Positions 38,914 through 47,148 of a DNA stretch of 48,119 nucleotides are shown here, piece by piece (position 1 is the first letter of the stretch; each line of letters starts with the position of its first letter). This stretch comes from Acidobacteria bacterium Ga0077522. GTDB taxonomy: Bacteria; Acidobacteriota; Vicinamibacteria; Vicinamibacterales; Vicinamibacteraceae. Where the stretch lies: positions 1 through 48,119 of the forward strand of contig LNDN01000024.1 in NCBI GenBank assembly GCA_001464065.1, written 5' to 3'. The notes under the pieces are model-generated. The model searched no databases. It saw only the letters and a program-made list of their open reading frames with translations, and was not told the origin of the DNA. A program made the position numbers and the translations under genes.

Positions 38914-41577
38914 ATGGCCTCCGGCCCCCGCGGCTCGACTCCGCCCCGTGGCGAGACAGCACCCGTCCGCGCCACGCTGATCGACTTCTTCGAGGATGCC
39001 ACCCGGCGCACGGGTCCCTTCCTGGTGCACGACGACGGCTACCGGACCTGGTCGTTCCGGTATGACGAGGTCGGGGCGGCCGCGCGCGGGTTGGCGGCGC
39101 GCCTGCATGCCGCCGGCCTGCGCAAGGGCGACGCCGTGCTCCTCTGGGGCGAGAACCGGCCCGAATGGATCGTGGCGTTCTGGGCCTGCCTGCTGCGCGG
39201 CATCGTCGTGGTGCCGATCGACTACCGGTCGGCACCGTCGCTGGTGGACCGCATCGGCGGGCTGGTGTCCGCGCGCCTGCTGCTGGCCGGCGAGGACGTC
39301 GACCATGCCGCGGTGACGCTGGACCTGCCGCGGTGGCCGCTCGCGGCGTTGCTGCGCGCGGGCGAGGGGGGTGGTGACGGCCGGCTCGGAGAGCCGGCCC
39401 CCGCCGACGACACCGTCGAGATCATCTTCACCTCGGGCGCCACGGCCGAGCCGAAGGGCGTGATCATCACGCATCGCAACGTGCTGGCCAACATCGTGCC
39501 CATCGAGCGCGAGATGGCGAAGTACCGACGCTACATCGGGCCGTTCTCCCCGATCCGCTTCCTGAACCTGCTGCCGCTGAGCCACATGTTCGGCCAGGCG
39601 ATGGCGACCTTCGTGCCGCCGATGCTCGGTGGCACGGTGGTGTTCATGCGCAGCCTCGCGCCGGCCGACATCGTGCGCCAGATCAGGGCCCGCCGCATCT
39701 CGGTGCTGGTGTCGGTCCCCAAGATCCTCGACGTGCTGCGTGAACACGTCAGGCATCACTTCCCCGAGACGATGGCCGTGCAGCCCGTCGCGGGATCGAC
39801 GATCGCGCCACTGCCGAAGGAGAAGTGGTATCGACGGTGGTGGCGCTTCCGCGCCGTGCACCGCGCCTTCGGCTACAAGTTCTGGAGTGCCGTCGTCGGC
39901 GCCGCGCCACTGGACCCGGCGCTCGAGGAGTTCTGGGGCGGGCTCGGCTTCCTCGTGGTGCAGGGCTACGGCCTGACCGAGACCGCGCCGATCGTCACGC
40001 TCAACCACCCGCTCAACGCCCGCAAGGGCAGCGTCGGCAAGCCCATTCACGGCGTCGAGGTGAAGATCGCCGAGGACGGCGAGATTCTGGTCCGCGGCGA
40101 CAACGTGTCGCAGGGCTACTTCGGCGGCGCCGCCGACACGACGCGGACCCTCGAGGACGGCTGGCTGCACACCGGCGACATCGGTGGCCTGGACGAGCAG
40201 GGGCGGCTGTACATCCAGGGCCGCAAGAAGGAGATGATCGTCACGCCGGACGGGCTCAACGTCTTTCCGGAGGACGTGGAGCGCGCGCTGCTGGCGCAAC
40301 CCGGCGTGCGCGATGCCGCGGCCGTCGGCCGCCGGCAGGACGGCGAGGAGCGCGTGCATGCCGTGCTGGTGCTCGACGACCCGGCCGCGCTGCCCGGGGT
40401 GCTCCATGGGGCCAATGCCCTGCTGGCCGACCACCAGAAGATTCGGAGCGGGTCGGTGTGGACCGGCGGCGACCTGCCGCGCACCGAGGGGACGCGCAAG
40501 CTGAAGCGCACCGCCCTGCGCGCGTGGGTGGAGGCGGGCGAACACGCCGATGCCCGCCCCGTGGTGGGCGGTGACCCGCTGCAGCACGTGCTGGCGAAGT
40601 TCACGCGGGGCCGGGACGACATCGACGACGAGACGCTCGTCGACGCGCTGGCCCTGAGTTCGCTCGAGCGGGTCGAGTTGCTGATGGCCCTCGAGCAGCA
40701 GTTCCAGACCATCGTCGATGAAGGCGCGTTTGCGGCGGTGCGCACGGTGGGCGACCTGCGGGCGCTGGTCACCGTGGCCGACCGGGCCGTCCCCACGGCC
40801 CCGTCGACGGCGGGGCCGGGGGGCGCGCCAGGGCCTGAGCCGGCCGGGGGCCCACGCCGACCCTCCCCGCGACAGGGCGCCGAGGGGGCGCCGTTCGATT
40901 TCCCGCGGTGGAATCGGTCGAGGCCGGCGTACTGGGCGCGCCGCCTCAGCCTGCCGACGTGGATTCTGCCGCTGGGGCGGGTCTTCGCCTGGGTGAAGAC
41001 CGAGGGCCTCGAGCACCTGGAGGGCCTCGAGGGGCCGGTGGTGTTTGCCGCCAACCACCAGAGTCACATGGACACCCCGGTGATCCTGATGGCGCTGCCG
41101 CGCCGCTGGCGCTACCGGACGGCGGTGGCGATGGCCAAGGAGTTCTTCACGGCGCACTTCCACCCGGCCGGGCAGCCCCTGAGTCGCCGGGTGACCAACG
41201 GGCTGAACTACTACCTGTCCTCGCTGTTCTTCAACGCCTTCCCCATCCCGCAGCGCGAGGCGGGCACCCGCCACACGCTGCGGTACATCGGGCAGCTCTT
41301 CGGCGAGGGCCAGTCGCTGCTCATCTTCCCGGAGGGCAAGCGGACGATGGCTGGCGAGATCAACGAATTCCGGGCCGGCATCGGCATGATTGGCGCGAGG
41401 CTGGGGGTGCCGGTGATCCCGGTGCGGCTCGAGGGTGCGGACCGCCTCCTGCACCAGAAGGCTCGCTTCCCGACCCCGGGTCGCGTGGTGGTGCGGTTTG
41501 GCCCCCCGATCCACCTCCAGGGCGACGACTACGCCGCGCTGGCCCGGCAGGTCGAGGAGGCCGTGCGAGGGCTGTAG
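38914..41577 (+). CDS. fusion of AMP-dependent acyl ligase, ACP-like domain and 1-acylglycerol-phosphate-type acyltransferase
   Basis: 887 residues. Residues about 15-540 are an ANL ligase: IFTSGATAEPKGVIITHRN (ATP loop), LLPLSHMFGQ, VVQGYGLTETAPIVTLNHP, GWLHTGDIGGLDEQG and GRKKEMIVTPDGLNVFPEDV. Residues about 550-620 are carrier-like, with LALSSLERVELLMALEQQF where the Ser could take phosphopantetheine. After a Pro/Gly-rich linker, residues about 665-887 form an LPLAT acyltransferase: FAANHQSHMDTPVILMAL (HX4D), YYLSSLFFNAFPIPQRE and LLIFPEGKRTMAGEINEFRA. It probably activates a fatty acid, holds it on its own carrier and passes it to a lysophospholipid. E. coli Aas has the acyltransferase first; here the order is reversed. 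The start is ATG at 38914, since TATCAT leaves it leaderless; an in-frame ATG at 38887 overlaps the divergent gene. Confidence 0.92.
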   Translation: MASGPRGSTPPRGETAPVRATLIDFFEDATRRTGPFLVHDDGYRTWSFRYDEVGAAARGLAARLHAAGLRKGDAVLLWGENRPEWIVAFWACLLRGIVVVPIDYRSAPSLVDRIGGLVSARLLLAGEDVDHAAVTLDLPRWPLAALLRAGEGGGDGRLGEPAPADDTVEIIFTSGATAEPKGVIITHRNVLANIVPIEREMAKYRRYIGPFSPIRFLNLLPLSHMFGQAMATFVPPMLGGTVVFMRSLAPADIVRQIRARRISVLVSVPKILDVLREHVRHHFPETMAVQPVAGSTIAPLPKEKWYRRWWRFRAVHRAFGYKFWSAVVGAAPLDPALEEFWGGLGFLVVQGYGLTETAPIVTLNHPLNARKGSVGKPIHGVEVKIAEDGEILVRGDNVSQGYFGGAADTTRTLEDGWLHTGDIGGLDEQGRLYIQGRKKEMIVTPDGLNVFPEDVERALLAQPGVRDAAAVGRRQDGEERVHAVLVLDDPAALPGVLHGANALLADHQKIRSGSVWTGGDLPRTEGTRKLKRTALRAWVEAGEHADARPVVGGDPLQHVLAKFTRGRDDIDDETLVDALALSSLERVELLMALEQQFQTIVDEGAFAAVRTVGDLRALVTVADRAVPTAPSTAGPGGAPGPEPAGGPRRPSPRQGAEGAPFDFPRWNRSRPAYWARRLSLPTWILPLGRVFAWVKTEGLEHLEGLEGPVVFAANHQSHMDTPVILMALPRRWRYRTAVAMAKEFFTAHFHPAGQPLSRRVTNGLNYYLSSLFFNAFPIPQREAGTRHTLRYIGQLFGEGQSLLIFPEGKRTMAGEINEFRAGIGMIGARLGVPVIPVRLEGADRLLHQKARFPTPGRVVVRFGPPIHLQGDDYAALARQVEEAVRGL

Positions 41578-41629
41578 CTACACCTCGGAGCCGTCCCTGT
41601 GGGACAATGCGCTGTTGGAGACGAACTGA

Positions 41630-41848
41630 TTGAGCAAAGACGATCTGATTGATGTCCAGGGAACCGTCACGGCCGTGCACAGCGGCGGGCTGTACCGCGT
41701 GCAGTGTGACTCCGGCCAGGAAGTGCTCGCCCAGCTGAGCGGGCGGATGCGGCGCTTCCGCATCAAGGTGGTCCCGGGCGACCGCGTCACGGTGGGTGTG
41801 TCGCCGTACGACCCGGTCCGCGGCATCATCACCTTCCGCGTCCGCTGA
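41630..41848 (+). CDS. infA: translation initiation factor IF-1
   Basis: 72 residues, the standard IF-1 length, single OB fold. VQGTVTAVHSGGLYRVQCDS, EVLAQLSGRMRRFRIKVVPG (the basic loop that enters the A site) and VTVGVSPYDPVRGIITFRVR cover the whole family. It starts with TTG at 41630, with GGAG at 41617-41620 as a good Shine-Dalgarno at 9 nt; GACAAT near 41602-41607 is a -10 candidate. It is not next to ribosomal protein genes, lying between an acyl-activating fusion and a MerR-TPR gene, so a separate promoter is likely. Confidence 0.97.
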   Translation: MSKDDLIDVQGTVTAVHSGGLYRVQCDSGQEVLAQLSGRMRRFRIKVVPGDRVTVGVSPYDPVRGIITFRVR

Positions 41849-41865
41849 TTCCACGCCGGGAGGGA

Positions 41866-41880
41866 CGCCTCATCGAGGCG
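41866..41880. terminator. short hairpin between convergent infA and MerR-TPR genes
   Basis: CGCCTC-ATC-GAGGCG, 6-bp perfect arms in a 40-bp gap between converging genes. There is no T tract on either strand, so intrinsic termination is unproven. Confidence 0.3.
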
Positions 41881-41888
41881 GCCGCGGT

Positions 41889-42695
41889 CTACTCCCCGAA
41901 TTCGCGCGCCAGCGCGATCCATTCACCGTCGGGCGCCAGCTGCTGGTACTGCTGCCAGAGGGGTCGTGCGTCCTGCGAGCGGCCCAGCTTCTCGTAGGCG
42001 ACGGCGAGATAGAAGCACGCATCGGCCGATTCCGGCCCGAGCTCGAAGGCGCGCGCGTAGCAGCGCACCGCCTCGGCGAACCTGCCCGCATCGTGGTGGG
42101 TGTGCCCCAGGTTGAACCAGGCCTCGAAGGCATCGGGCGCGAGGGTCAGGGCCTGTTCGTACAGGGCCGCGGCCTCGGGCAGGTGGCCATCGGCGTAGTG
42201 CAGATTCCCCAGATTGATCAGGGCCGGCACCAGCGCGGGGTCGAAGGCGAGCGCCTCCCGGTAGGCCTGCATCACCGCGCCGCGGGAGTGGCCCGGCAGG
42301 CCATCGATGGCCGTCGCCCGCTCGAAGGCCTCCTCGGCCCGTGACGTGTCGACGGGCGAGCCGGCCAGCGCCTCGGTGCTGCGCGCGGGGCGCGGGGCGA
42401 GGGTGACCACCCGCGCACGGCCTCCTTCATCGCGAGGGGCGGTGCCATCGAACAGCGTCAACTGGCCCTGACGCGCCGCCAGTTGCTGACGGACGATGGC
42501 CTTCAGCGGCGTGCCGAGCCCGAGCGCGTCATGCACCTCGCGCAACGTCGCCAGGTCGGCAAACGAGTACATCGTCTCGCCCTGATCGCGAATCGGCTGG
42601 ACCAGCCGCCATTGCGCCAGTGACCGCAGATGGTCGTCGCGCAGCGCGGGGAACCTCGTGCGCACCACGCGCGCTGGCACCCGGGCGTCGGTCAT
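41889..42695 (-). CDS. MerR-type HTH fused to TPR repeats
   Basis: 268 residues. Residues about 1-75 resemble a MerR-like winged helix-turn-helix (LRSLAQWRLVQPIRDQGETM, YSFADLATLREVHDALGLGT) without a metal-binding C-terminus. A linker rich in Arg/Ala follows, then four TPR units (about 140-262: AFERATAIDG, AYREALAFDPALVPALINLG, LYEQALTLAPDAFEAWFNLG, CYARAFELGPESADACFYLA). It probably binds DNA and, through its TPR, another protein; which genes it controls is not visible. The ATG at 42695 lies 6 nt after TACGCT. It diverges from glucokinase with about 60 bp between starts, so glk is one candidate target, by position only. Confidence 0.85.
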   Translation of the reverse strand: MTDARVPARVVRTRFPALRDDHLRSLAQWRLVQPIRDQGETMYSFADLATLREVHDALGLGTPLKAIVRQQLAARQGQLTLFDGTAPRDEGGRARVVTLAPRPARSTEALAGSPVDTSRAEEAFERATAIDGLPGHSRGAVMQAYREALAFDPALVPALINLGNLHYADGHLPEAAALYEQALTLAPDAFEAWFNLGHTHHDAGRFAEAVRCYARAFELGPESADACFYLAVAYEKLGRSQDARPLWQQYQQLAPDGEWIALAREFGE

Positions 42696-42701
42696 GGTCG
42701 C

Positions 42702-42748
42702 AGCGTAGCAGAACCACCCTGCGTTCGATGTGGCTCTTCGAGTATCCT
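42702..42748. promoter_or_regulatory. divergent leaderless promoters, MerR-TPR / glucokinase
   Basis: Minus-strand TACGCT (42707-42702) ends 6 nt before the ATG at 42695. Plus-strand TATCCT (42743-42748) ends 7 nt before the ATG at 42756. No Shine-Dalgarno is seen on either side. Confidence 0.45.
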
Positions 42749-42755
42749 GCCGCCC

Positions 42756-43730
42756 ATGTTGCTGGCGGGTGATCTCGGGGGCACCAAGACACAGCTCGGC
42801 TTGTTCCGCCCGACGGGGGGACGCCCGGAACTGCTCGACGTGCGCGAGTACGTGACGCTCGACTACGCCGGCCTGTCCGAGATGATCGGCGCCTTTCTGG
42901 CCGGGACGAGCGTGCGGCCGCAGGAAGTCCAGGTGGCGTGCGTGGGCGTGGCGGGGCCGAACATCAAGCAGGTGGCCAAGCTGACCAACGTGCCGTGGGC
43001 CATCGACGGGCGCCAGCTGATGGCGGCCACGGGCATCCGTCGCGCCTGGATCCTGAACGATGTGGAAGCGATGGCCTACGGGGTGCCGGCGCTGCGGCCC
43101 GAGGAACTGAAGGTGCTGCAGGCCGGTGAGTTCAACGCCGATGGCAACGCCTGTCTGATGGCGGCCGGCACCGGGCTCGGTCAGGCCATCCTGGTGCGGC
43201 AGCACGGCCGGCTCGTCCCGTCGGCGTCGGAAGGCGGTCACGCCGACTTCGGGCCACGGGGCCGCCGCGAGATCGCGCTGCTCGAGTTCCTCACCTCGCG
43301 CTACGGACGCGCGACCTACGAGCACGTCATCTCCGGCAAGGGCTTCATCAACCTGTTGCGCTTCACCAGCGACAACCGCTCGCCCCTGCTCACCGAGGTC
43401 GACGAGGACGATCTGCCGGCCACCATCACGCGCCTGGGCCTCGAGGGTTCCGACCCCCACTGCGTCGAGGCCGTCCAGCTCTTCCTGTCGATCTTCGGCA
43501 GCGCCGCGGCCAATCTCGGCCTGCAATGCGTGGCCACGGGCGGCGTCTACCTGGGCGGAGGCATCCCGTCGAAGATTCTGCCGGCCTTCGACCTGCCGCT
43601 GTTCATGGACGCCTTCCACGACAAGCCGCCGATGACCAATCTCGTCGAACGGATGCCCGTGGCCATCGTCCTCAATCGCCAGACCGGCCTGCTCGGCGCG
43701 GCCGTCTACGCGGCGACACTGGTCTCGTAG
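42756..43730 (+). CDS. glk: glucokinase (Glk family)
   Basis: 324-residue ATP-dependent glucose kinase of the PF02685 type rather than ROK. MLLAGDLGGTKTQLGLFRPT is the phosphate-1 loop, ACVGVAGPNIKQVAKLTNVP, WILNDVEAMAYGVPAL (catalytic Asp region), LMAAGTGLGQAILVRQHGRL (adenosine/glucose loop), PSASEGGHADFGPRGRREIA (glucose-binding EGGHADF) and ATGGVYLGGGIPSKILP follow in order. It catalyses the first step of glucose use. The start is the ATG at 42756, close after TATCCT. An in-frame open stretch reaches 42630 but would overlap the MerR-TPR gene. Confidence 0.95.
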   Translation: MLLAGDLGGTKTQLGLFRPTGGRPELLDVREYVTLDYAGLSEMIGAFLAGTSVRPQEVQVACVGVAGPNIKQVAKLTNVPWAIDGRQLMAATGIRRAWILNDVEAMAYGVPALRPEELKVLQAGEFNADGNACLMAAGTGLGQAILVRQHGRLVPSASEGGHADFGPRGRREIALLEFLTSRYGRATYEHVISGKGFINLLRFTSDNRSPLLTEVDEDDLPATITRLGLEGSDPHCVEAVQLFLSIFGSAAANLGLQCVATGGVYLGGGIPSKILPAFDLPLFMDAFHDKPPMTNLVERMPVAIVLNRQTGLLGAAVYAATLVS

Positions 43731-43732
43731 CC

Positions 43733-44070
43733 ATTCAGAATTCAGGATGAAGAATGAAGCGCGCAGCGGGCAACGCCTCGCGTCCGCGCCACTTACAGCC
43801 CTGCACGGCCAGACACCGGGCCGTGTCGGCCCGCACTGCATTCGAACTCCAAGTAAGTGGCGCCGCCCCGCGGGAGCGTGGCGTTGCGCGCCCCGCGCTA
43901 CATTCTGAATCTTGAATTCTGAATCGCTGGGCCCTGCCCCGCGAGACCCTGGCCAGTGCCCGCCCCGCGCTACATTTGGAATCTTGAATTCTGAATGGCT
44001 GGGTCCTGCCCCGCGGCAGCGTGGCGTTGCTGGCCCCGCACTGCATTTTGAATTCTGCATTCTGAATTCC
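43733..44070. repeat. repeat-filled gap: heptamer block plus tandem units of about 71 bp
   Basis: Right after glk, ATTCAGA ATTCAGG ATGAAGA ATGAAG (43733-43759) has a 7-bp step. Further on, three imperfect units begin near 43901, 43973 and 44044 (spacing 72 and 71), each with an AT-rich core of ATTCTGA/ATCTTGA heptamers set in GC-rich sequence (CCCCGCG...GCTGGG). A weaker fourth unit begins near 43839. The gap from 43731 to 44266 holds no gene I can support. Confidence 0.75.
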
Positions 44071-44156
44071 GTAGGCCGAGTGGCGCCCCCGGGACGAATT
44101 CCTCGAGTTCCCGCCTGTCGCGCCGCACTGGCCGGGACGAACCGGCGGTGCGGCTG

Positions 44157-44186
44157 TTGCATCGCCGTCGTGTCCATCGGTAGCAT
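44157..44186 (+). promoter_or_regulatory. candidate sigma-70 type promoter of the TonB-dependent receptor gene
   Basis: TTGCAT (44157-44162) and TAGCAT (44181-44186) are 18 bp apart. This would give a leader of about 75 nt before the ATG at 44267. Unlike most promoters here it has a recognisable -35. Confidence 0.35.
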
Positions 44187-44266
44187 CACGGCGGCAATCA
44201 CTACAGTCGCCTGTTCCAGATCGGTGCGGGCGGGCTGCGTTCTTTCACTCCGGGGGAGTGTTCCTT

Positions 44267-46993
44267 ATGGCAATCAAGCGCTGGCTGGCTTCCACGCTGG
44301 CCGTGCTCTCGTGTCTCGCGCCCAGCATCGTCCGGGCCGCTGACACCGGCTCGATCTCTGGCGTCGTCTTCGACCAGGGCGGGCAACTGGTGGAGGGGGC
44401 GACCGTCCGGCTGACCGGGGCTCCGCTGCCGGGTGAGCGCGTGGCCACCACCGACAGCAACGGCGCGTACCGGTTCCCGCTGCTCCTGCCTGGCAGCTAC
44501 GTCCTCGAAGTGAGCAAGCAGGCCGCGGGAACGGCCAAGCGGGCCGTCACGGTCCAGGTGGACGTCGACACGCAGGTCGACATCGTGCTCGGCCTCAACC
44601 TGGACGAGACGATCGAGGTGAGCGCGGCGGCGCCCGTGGTGGACCTGCGGACCACGGAGGTCAACTTCAACTACGACGCGCAGCTGATCAAGGAACTGCC
44701 GTTGCAGCGGACCTACGCCGGTCTCTTCCAGCTGATTCCCGGCGTGGCGGAGAACAACGCCGGCACGGCCGGCCTGGTGAGCGGCGGCGCCAGCCGGCAG
44801 GACAACACGTACCTGATCGACGGCGTCAACATCACCAACCCGGGCTTCGGCTACCTGAGCACCGAGGTCAACGAGTTCGACATCGCCGAGTTCAACGTCA
44901 AGCGCGGCGCGATCTCGGCCGAGTTCGGCCGGTCGTCGGGCTTCGTCACCAACGCGGTGACGCGATCGGGCACCAACCAGTTCCGCGGCGGCGCGCGCTT
45001 CGAAGCGATTCCGGCGGCCTGGAACGCGAAGAACGAGGCCACCAACATCCGCAGCACGACGGACCGCTGGATTCCGTCGTACGCCCTCGGCGGCCCCATC
45101 CTCGAGAACAAGCTGTTCTTCTACACGTCGGGCCAGCAGATCAAGTCCTCGACGTCGGGCCGCGTCAACAACCTCGGCCCCGTGCCCGACAGCGAGAGCA
45201 CCACGCGCGAGTTCTTCGGCAAGCTGACGTTCGCGCCGGTGCAGTCGCAGTTCTTCAACGTCGGCTATCGCGTGCGCCCGTCCGAGACGGCGTTTGCCGG
45301 CGTCGGCGTCAACGACTCGCCGGAGGTGGCCACCGATTCGGAGGGCACCAACCGCGTCGCCACGGCGACCTGGAACGTGTTCTTCGGCCAGCGCAACTAC
45401 GTCGAGGCCAAGTACCTGCGGCTCGATGAAGAAGGCGAAGCCGTGGCGCGGACCGACCTCGGCTACCGGCCGGCGTTCAGCCTGGCGAACATCCGCCAGA
45501 TGGGCTACTTCGTCGATCCGGCGACGGGCTTCCGGTACGGCGGCGCGGCCCTGCTGCTCAACCGGCAGAACTACGCCCGCAACGAGGTCCGCGTCAATTC
45601 CGGCACGCTGGTCAATCTCGGTCGGACCTCGCACGACATCCGCGGCGGGTTCATGTACGAGGACACGCTAGAGGACCTGACGCGCATCGCCAACGGCTGG
45701 GGCCAGATCACCCTCGTCGAGGCCGGGCGCCGCTACCAGGGGCAGTACTACCCGACGCAGAACCCGCAGCTCTCCAAGTCGCGCACGTACAGCTTCTTCA
45801 TCCAGGACAACATCCAGATCGGCAGCCGCCTGGTGATCAACGCCGGCATGCTGTTCAACAAGGACGAGTTCGCGCAGCAGATCGGCGACACGCGCAACAC
45901 CTTCCTGACCTTCGACTACGGCGACCAGCTGCAGCCGCGCATCGGCCTGAACTACAACATCCGCAAGGGCAAGGGCGACAAGGTCTACGGCAACTACGGG
46001 CGCTACTACGGCAGCGACCAGAAGAGCAGCGCCCGGGCCCACGCGCCGCTGCGCCTGGTGCAGAACACGCCGTTCTTCGACGCCGCCACCGGGGCGCTGA
46101 TCAGCGACACGACGAGCCCAAACACCACGGGCCGCGTCATCCTGCCCGGTCTGCAGCCGACCTACACCGATGAGTGGCTGGCTGGCTACGCCACGCCCCT
46201 CGGCGGCAACTGGGGCCTCGACGTCTTCTATCTCGATCGCACAGCCAGGGACTTCATCGAGGATCAGCCCAGCGTGCTGCCGGCCTCGACCTTCGTCGTC
46301 GACAACCTGACGAACGCCCAGCGCGACTACCGGGCCCTGACCGTCGAACTGACCCGGCGCATGGCGAATCGGTGGAGCACGACCATCAGCTACGCGTGGA
46401 GCGAACTGGAAGGCAACTTCGACCTCGACTACGCGGCCGGCGCGGTCTTCAACACGTCGTCCATCCTGCAGGACGGGCCGGGCGTGTTCGTCGAGGACGA
46501 CTTCCGCTACGGCAAGCTCGGCGAGGATCGCCCGCATGTGCTGAAGCTGTTCGGCACCTACCAGATCACCGACGCGTTCTCGCTCGGCGGCTACGTCCGC
46601 GCGCAGAGCGGCACGCCGTGGGAGCGCCGCGTGCAGGACTGGTACTCCGGCTACCGGCTGCTGCTGGAGCCGCTCGGCACCAACCGCAACGACTTCTGGA
46701 CCAACGTCGACCTGCTCGCGGCGTACAACCTGCGCATCGGCGGCCGCTTCGTCACGCGCCTCGAGGCCCGCGTGCTCAACCTGTTCAACGAGCAGACGGC
46801 CCTCAGCCGCGACAACCGCGCCTTCCTCGACCCGCGGACGCGGCAGTTCAACGGCAGCCAGGTCGCCGGCGACCCCGCGAGCTACACCCGCGCGCTGATC
46901 ATCAACACCAACCAGCCGAACCCGCTGCTCGGGTCGGCGACCAGCTACGCCCCGCCGCGCCGCCTGCTGCTCATGGCGCGGGTGGACTTCTAG
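44267..46993 (+). CDS. TonB-dependent receptor with carboxypeptidase-regulatory-like N-terminus (Oar-like)
   Basis: 908-residue outer-membrane receptor. A signal peptide (MAIKRWLASTLAVLSCLAPS) is followed by a CarboxypepD-reg domain (about 28-115: GSISGVVFDQGGQLVEGATV, NGAYRFPLLLPGSYVLEVS), a plug (about 120-245: VVDLRTTEVNFNYDAQLIKE, YLIDGVNITNPGFGY, FVTNAVTRSGTNQFRGGARF) and a barrel ending in RLLLMARVDF with the C-terminal Phe. This is the SusC/Oar-like architecture abundant in Acidobacteriota, used to take up oligosaccharides or peptides; the substrate is unknown. The ATG at 44267 has GGGGGAG 8 nt upstream, a strong Shine-Dalgarno; an in-frame GTG at 44258 lies inside that site. Confidence 0.94.
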   Translation: MAIKRWLASTLAVLSCLAPSIVRAADTGSISGVVFDQGGQLVEGATVRLTGAPLPGERVATTDSNGAYRFPLLLPGSYVLEVSKQAAGTAKRAVTVQVDVDTQVDIVLGLNLDETIEVSAAAPVVDLRTTEVNFNYDAQLIKELPLQRTYAGLFQLIPGVAENNAGTAGLVSGGASRQDNTYLIDGVNITNPGFGYLSTEVNEFDIAEFNVKRGAISAEFGRSSGFVTNAVTRSGTNQFRGGARFEAIPAAWNAKNEATNIRSTTDRWIPSYALGGPILENKLFFYTSGQQIKSSTSGRVNNLGPVPDSESTTREFFGKLTFAPVQSQFFNVGYRVRPSETAFAGVGVNDSPEVATDSEGTNRVATATWNVFFGQRNYVEAKYLRLDEEGEAVARTDLGYRPAFSLANIRQMGYFVDPATGFRYGGAALLLNRQNYARNEVRVNSGTLVNLGRTSHDIRGGFMYEDTLEDLTRIANGWGQITLVEAGRRYQGQYYPTQNPQLSKSRTYSFFIQDNIQIGSRLVINAGMLFNKDEFAQQIGDTRNTFLTFDYGDQLQPRIGLNYNIRKGKGDKVYGNYGRYYGSDQKSSARAHAPLRLVQNTPFFDAATGALISDTTSPNTTGRVILPGLQPTYTDEWLAGYATPLGGNWGLDVFYLDRTARDFIEDQPSVLPASTFVVDNLTNAQRDYRALTVELTRRMANRWSTTISYAWSELEGNFDLDYAAGAVFNTSSILQDGPGVFVEDDFRYGKLGEDRPHVLKLFGTYQITDAFSLGGYVRAQSGTPWERRVQDWYSGYRLLLEPLGTNRNDFWTNVDLLAAYNLRIGGRFVTRLEARVLNLFNEQTALSRDNRAFLDPRTRQFNGSQVAGDPASYTRALIINTNQPNPLLGSATSYAPPRRLLLMARVDF

Positions 46994-47148
46994 GCGAGGG
47001 ACAAGGGACAAGGGGACGAGTCACAAGGGATCGCAAGGGACAAGGGGCAGGGACACAAGGGACACGGGACGTCGCGTCTCTGCCTCTGCCGCCCTTGTGC
47101 CCTGTCCCTGAAGTCCTCAAGTTCTGAAGTTCTGCAATTCTGAAATTC
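46994..47148. repeat. AAGGGAC heptamer repeats followed by TTCTGAA-type octamers
   Basis: 46994-47080 is made of GGGACAA units and variants with a 7-bp step. 47091-47119 is the partial inverse (cccttgtgccctgtccctg), able to pair imperfectly with the left half. 47118-47148 runs TTCTGAAG TTCTGCAA TTCTGAAA TTC, an 8-bp step reaching the ATG of the next gene. Confidence 0.65.

Noticed and set aside
38302-41514. Minus-strand open frame of 1070 codons
   Set aside because: Opposite strand of the acyl-activating fusion and out of frame with the DAC gene; no motif, low-complexity composition.
41574-41608. GTAG followed by GTCCC-TGT-GGGAC as a fourth REP-like copy
   Set aside because: The palindrome has the opposite centre (GTCCC first) and wrong spacing from GTAG, so it is not the same family; it overlaps the infA promoter.
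43733-44070. Possible CRISPR array
   Set aside because: Units are about 71 bp, imperfect, with no constant repeat plus unique spacers, and no cas genes are nearby.
41889-44201. Minus-strand open frame extending the MerR-TPR protein to 770 residues
   Set aside because: The extension covers glucokinase on the other strand and the repeat region; the MerR-like start at 42695 follows a -10 box.
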